Made by a program: the position numbers and the translations under genes | Source: Caldilineaceae bacterium | Lineage (GTDB): Bacteria; Chloroflexota; Anaerolineae; Caldilineales; Caldilineaceae | Length of the DNA: 64,000 nt | Direction of reading: 5' to 3' | NCBI GenBank assembly: GCA_026708085.1 | Contig: JAPOVP010000093.1 | Coordinates: 46,954-110,953 of the forward strand | The notes under the pieces: generated by a model | Database searches by the model: none | What the model was told of the DNA's origin: nothing | The model's input: only the letters and a program-made list of their open reading frames with translations | Shown here: positions 61,097 to 64,000 of the stretch, piece by piece | How the letters are laid out: each line of letters starts with the position of its first letter | How positions within the stretch are numbered: the stretch's first letter is position 1

Positions 61097-62521
61097 CTAT
61101 CCCATGCGTTCGAGCGTCGCGTGCTGGGCTTCGGTCACCTGCTGCGAGATGTCGACCAGGATGCTGACGGGCTCGGAGCCTTCAACATAGATGGCCTCCA
61201 TGGCGGGGACGAGGAGCTCTTCGGCGACGGACTGGAAGCGGAAGAGCTGCGGGCCGCGGGCTTCGCCGGTCTTGAGCTGATCGACGATGACCTCCAGCTG
61301 CACCGGTTCGAGGCGGCCGTCGATCTCGCGAAGGAAGCCGGGCCACTTGTCGGCGGCGCTGGCGAGGCCGGGCAGGCGGCCGGATCTGCGGGCGACGTTG
61401 TCCTGGTACCATTCGCCGGCACCGATCCACTTGACCCAGTTCCAGACGTCGTCGTGGTTGCCGCGGTCGGCGACGCCCTTGTAGACGCACCACTGGTCGG
61501 GGGCGCCCATGCAGACGCGGTCGACGGGGCCGGTGGGGATGTGGTTGATGTCCCAGGAGCCTTCTTCCATCTGGTCGGCGAGGTCGAAGAACTGGTCGGC
61601 GCTGCGTTCGGCGAAGGCGACGATGTCGGCGGGCAGGACGCCGGTCCAGGTGTTGGGGATACCGGAGGCGTTGACCTGGTTCCGCTGGGCGAGGCAGTTG
61701 AGGTCCCACATGTTGTGGCGGATCCACTCGAAGGCTGCGAGAGCCTCCTCTTCGCCGAGCATGCACTCCATCAAGGTCTCGTCGTCGCGGACCATGCCGC
61801 CCCAAGCTTCGACGTAGTAGAAGTAGCCGAGAACGTAGCTGGGACGCAGCTGACCGCCCCAGCGGGTGATCTCGCCGTCGTCATCCTTTTTTGTCAGGGC
61901 GCAGGCGGTGGCGGCGCAGTCTTCGACTGACCAGTCCTGTTCGGGGTAGGCGACGCCGAGCTCGTCGAATGCCGGCTTGCTGTAGTAGACGCTGGTCACG
62001 TCGATGTTGGTGACCATGGCCATGCGGATCTGGGTGATCTGGTCCCAGCACTGGTCCCAGCCGGCGGCGAGGAAGATGTCGTCGGCGTCGGGGACGTCCT
62101 GGTCGACAAGGGGCTGCAAGTCGAGGAGCTGTCCTTTTTCGGCCCAGGTGTTGATGATGGGGGGCCAGGTGGACATGACGTCGGGGGCGGTGCCGGCGGC
62201 CATGTTGGTCAGCACCTTGGTGGACCAGCCGTCGCCGTGGGGTTCCCAGAGGATTTCAACTTCGGGGTGCTCCTCGTAGTAGCGGGGGAAGGCCTCGTCC
62301 TGGTGGTACTCGGCCCACTGGATGCCGGGCACGTTGGCGAACCAGTCGAAGCTGGCGAAGCGGATCTGGGTCCGTTCGCCGTCGGCGTCGGAGGCGGCGG
62401 CGCTGTCTCCGGCCATTGCGTCGCCGCCGGCGGGAGCCGGGGCGCAGGCGGCCAAGGCGGCGGTACCGGCGATGCCAGCGCTCAGGCGCAGCATATCGCG
62501 GCGAGTTAAACGGTTGGACAT
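61097..62521 (-). CDS. Sugar-binding lipoprotein (family 1 SBP), Tat-exported
   Basis: The 474-residue protein begins MSNRLTRRDMLRLSAGIAGTAALAAC: a twin-arginine motif followed by a lipobox, so it is probably exported folded by Tat and lipid-anchored. The binding domain has FPRYYEEHPEVEILWEPHGDGWSTKVLTNMAAGTAPDVMSTWPP and later DQWCVYKGVADRG, typical of family-1 sugar binders. AAAGGAGGA precedes the ATG at 62521. It captures a sugar or sugar derivative for the permeases at 60088 and 59123. Confidence 0.9.
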   Translation of the reverse strand: MSNRLTRRDMLRLSAGIAGTAALAACAPAPAGGDAMAGDSAAASDADGERTQIRFASFDWFANVPGIQWAEYHQDEAFPRYYEEHPEVEILWEPHGDGWSTKVLTNMAAGTAPDVMSTWPPIINTWAEKGQLLDLQPLVDQDVPDADDIFLAAGWDQCWDQITQIRMAMVTNIDVTSVYYSKPAFDELGVAYPEQDWSVEDCAATACALTKKDDDGEITRWGGQLRPSYVLGYFYYVEAWGGMVRDDETLMECMLGEEEALAAFEWIRHNMWDLNCLAQRNQVNASGIPNTWTGVLPADIVAFAERSADQFFDLADQMEEGSWDINHIPTGPVDRVCMGAPDQWCVYKGVADRGNHDDVWNWVKWIGAGEWYQDNVARRSGRLPGLASAADKWPGFLREIDGRLEPVQLEVIVDQLKTGEARGPQLFRFQSVAEELLVPAMEAIYVEGSEPVSILVDISQQVTEAQHATLERMG

Positions 62522-62611
62522 GGTTGATTCCTCCTTTGGAAGATGCTTGGATACGTTCAAACGAAGATGAACAGATAAGAACTCCCAAGCTGTGCCGGTT
62601 TCCCTTTTCTG

Positions 62612-63640
62612 CTAAGTCACCTCGGCGACCTTCGCGGGCAGTCCGGTGCGGATCGACTCCCAACAGGCCGAGGCGGTGGCAATCACTTTGGCTCCTGCGA
62701 CTTCATCGATGAGAGGACGCTTGTCCTCGCGCAGACACTCTTCAAAATGGCGCATGTAGCGTATGACTTCCTGGCCGTGCCCGGCTTCGCGCCTGAACTC
62801 CAGGCTCATTTCGGGCTGGCCCTCGAACTTGTCGAGAACGAACTGGTCGTTGACGAAGGACCCTTTATCGCCGAAGATGCTCAGTCCCAACTGGGGCAGC
62901 GGCGCCTCCACCAGCCCGTATACGGCCATTATGCGGGCGATGACGCCGGAGCGGAAACGCAAGTTGATGAGAAAGTTGTCATGCTTGCCGGCAGGGTAAC
63001 GGTCGTCCATGTGGCTACAGGCGGCGTAGGTGAAGACCTCATCGACATCGCCCAGGAACCAGCGAAGCAGGTCGATGGGGTGGCAGGCGCCGCCGTAGAG
63101 CCAGTCCTGCGGATGCTCGTGGCGCCAGGCGGTGCGGTCCATGACCGGGCGCATGTCGTGGACGTAGTGGGCCTCGGCGAAGAGTGGGCGGCCGAGGTCG
63201 CCGTCGTCGAAGAGTTTTTTGGCGGCCATGAAGTTGGGGCGGAAGCGGGAGGTCTGGCCGGTCAGGAACTTCACACCTGCCATTTGTACCAGTTGCACGA
63301 CGCGGCGGGCCTCCTCCAGAGAGACGACCATAGGCTTGGTGCAGATGATGTGCTTGCCGGCGGCGACGGCGGCTTCGATATGCTGCATGTGCAGGTGGTC
63401 GGGCGAATAGATGCCGACGACGTCGACGTCGGGTTGGAGCGCCAGCTCCTGGTAGTCGGTGGTCAGGTGGGTGATCCCGTGTTCTTTGCCGAGCCGTTCC
63501 AGTCGTGCCGTGTCGCTGTCGCAGAGGGCGCGTACCTGCATGCTTGAGGTCGGATCCTGGTTGACGGCAAGCATGTTGGCGCCCATGCCCAGGCCGATGA
63601 CGCCGACGCCGATCTCTTTGCCCATTCTTCTACCTAACAT
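62612..63640 (-). CDS. Gfo/Idh/MocA family oxidoreductase
   Basis: The 342-residue protein has the Rossmann start IGVGVIGLGMGANMLAVNQDPTSSMQVRALCDSD, the catalytic Lys in KHIICTKPMVVSLEEARRVV (TKP rather than EKP), and the active-site His in LYGGACHPIDLLRWFLGDV. I keep the ATG at 63640 (GGGAG upstream); one at 63625 is also possible. It is the first gene of the sugar-uptake set, 90 bases before the binding protein, and probably oxidises the imported sugar. Confidence 0.88.
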   Translation of the reverse strand: MLGRRMGKEIGVGVIGLGMGANMLAVNQDPTSSMQVRALCDSDTARLERLGKEHGITHLTTDYQELALQPDVDVVGIYSPDHLHMQHIEAAVAAGKHIICTKPMVVSLEEARRVVQLVQMAGVKFLTGQTSRFRPNFMAAKKLFDDGDLGRPLFAEAHYVHDMRPVMDRTAWRHEHPQDWLYGGACHPIDLLRWFLGDVDEVFTYAACSHMDDRYPAGKHDNFLINLRFRSGVIARIMAVYGLVEAPLPQLGLSIFGDKGSFVNDQFVLDKFEGQPEMSLEFRREAGHGQEVIRYMRHFEECLREDKRPLIDEVAGAKVIATASACWESIRTGLPAKVAEVT

Positions 63641-63699
63641 GAGGACTCCCGTCTGGCGTGTGCGCGGCGTGAAGTGCGCGGTTGCTTTGGTGTCTTAGC

Positions 63700-64000
63700 G
63701 TAACTACCTAGCCATATCCTGTGTGCGGTCTGTTTGTCCGGAGTGTACTGCCAGGATCTGTGTAGCGGGCTCTTGATGGTGATAGCTGTGTACGTTGGGC
63801 CCAATTGGGCGTTGCCTCGCCCGCCTTGCTTGCGCTGGCACATACCCGGAACCCGCCAAGACGCGAGATGGGGGACGGACGGGTCGCCGCGGGACGCCAA
63901 TTTCGTATTACGCACAAACTCGCTACGGCGCGAACAGGACCGGGGGCGTTGCGGGGGCGGAGCCCCCGCACAAGGGAGGGCCGAATAGGCCCGACCGCCC
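63700..64000 (+). repeat. Dispersed ~300-bp repeat, copy D (cut by window edge)
   Basis: It is in the same orientation as 58045-58352 and aligns with it along its length. Its GC hairpin is at 63951-63969. It runs off the right edge. With copy C it encloses the sugar-uptake gene set (58530-63640). Confidence 0.75.

Overview
The window reads as a GC-rich bacterial chromosome segment, most likely from Chloroflexota (Caldilinea-like or a related marine/sponge-associated lineage). This rests on protein style rather than on a marker gene: a peptide-binding lipoprotein with an acidic Ala/Glu/Met-rich linker after the lipobox, a DUF6391 protein, LysM/FG-GAP surface proteins with TPR-like parts, an F420-dependent reductase, nickel superoxide dismutase, and a catabolic block of Gfo/Idh/MocA and PhyH-type genes. 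There are no rRNA, tRNA or CRISPR features, so the taxonomic call is tentative.

Layout. 1-3130 is a decayed, mobile-element-rich edge: the start of an IclR regulator, a 469-bp non-autonomous element with terminal inverted repeats and a perfect 9-bp target duplication, an IS3-type transposase remnant, a small membrane-anchored protein, and a second, older relative of the element. 3181-15282 is a plus-strand housekeeping block: ABC exporter, transketolase, DUF6391 protein, DNA polymerase III delta, an M16-like protein lacking the zinc motif, a three-gene ABC-2 exporter followed by two overlapping SDR-like genes, a cluster of TTACAC/GTGTAA inverted repeats, and RNase HII. 15298-20250 is minus strand: a DEAD/DEAH helicase carrying an HNH domain, an NADPH:F420 reductase and an SsnA-type amidohydrolase. 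20562-28562 holds a sugar-nucleotide epimerase, a glycosyltransferase cut off at its C-terminus where it meets a convergent LysM protein, a degenerate RlmD/TrmA-like methyltransferase and a GNAT protein.

28563-29813 is a compact nickel superoxide dismutase unit: strong promoter, sodN, terminator, and the maturation protease sodX. 29880-33750 is a peptide ABC importer (binding protein and two permeases, no ATPases). 34019-46939 carries a helicase-associated-domain protein, DUF1232 and M20 proteins, a divergent ribokinase/adenine deaminase pair, two aminotransferases around a DUF433/DUF5615 toxin-antitoxin-like pair, a TSUP permease, and the beta-oxidation enzyme FadN. A secreted plant-type leucine-rich-repeat protein with 43 exact 24-residue repeats (47051-50614) lies between fadN and the thiolase fadA.

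From 52151 to 63640 nearly everything is on the minus strand and looks like a carbohydrate or small-molecule catabolic region. Two PhyH-type dioxygenases alternate with two Gfo/Idh/MocA proteins (one GH109-like) and an acetyl-xylan-esterase-like hydrolase. A second set contains a third Gfo/Idh protein, a Tat-type sugar-binding lipoprotein, MalF/MalG-type permeases and a GNAT protein. This second set is bracketed by two direct copies of a ~300-bp dispersed repeat, which shares a hairpin module with the element at the left edge of the window.
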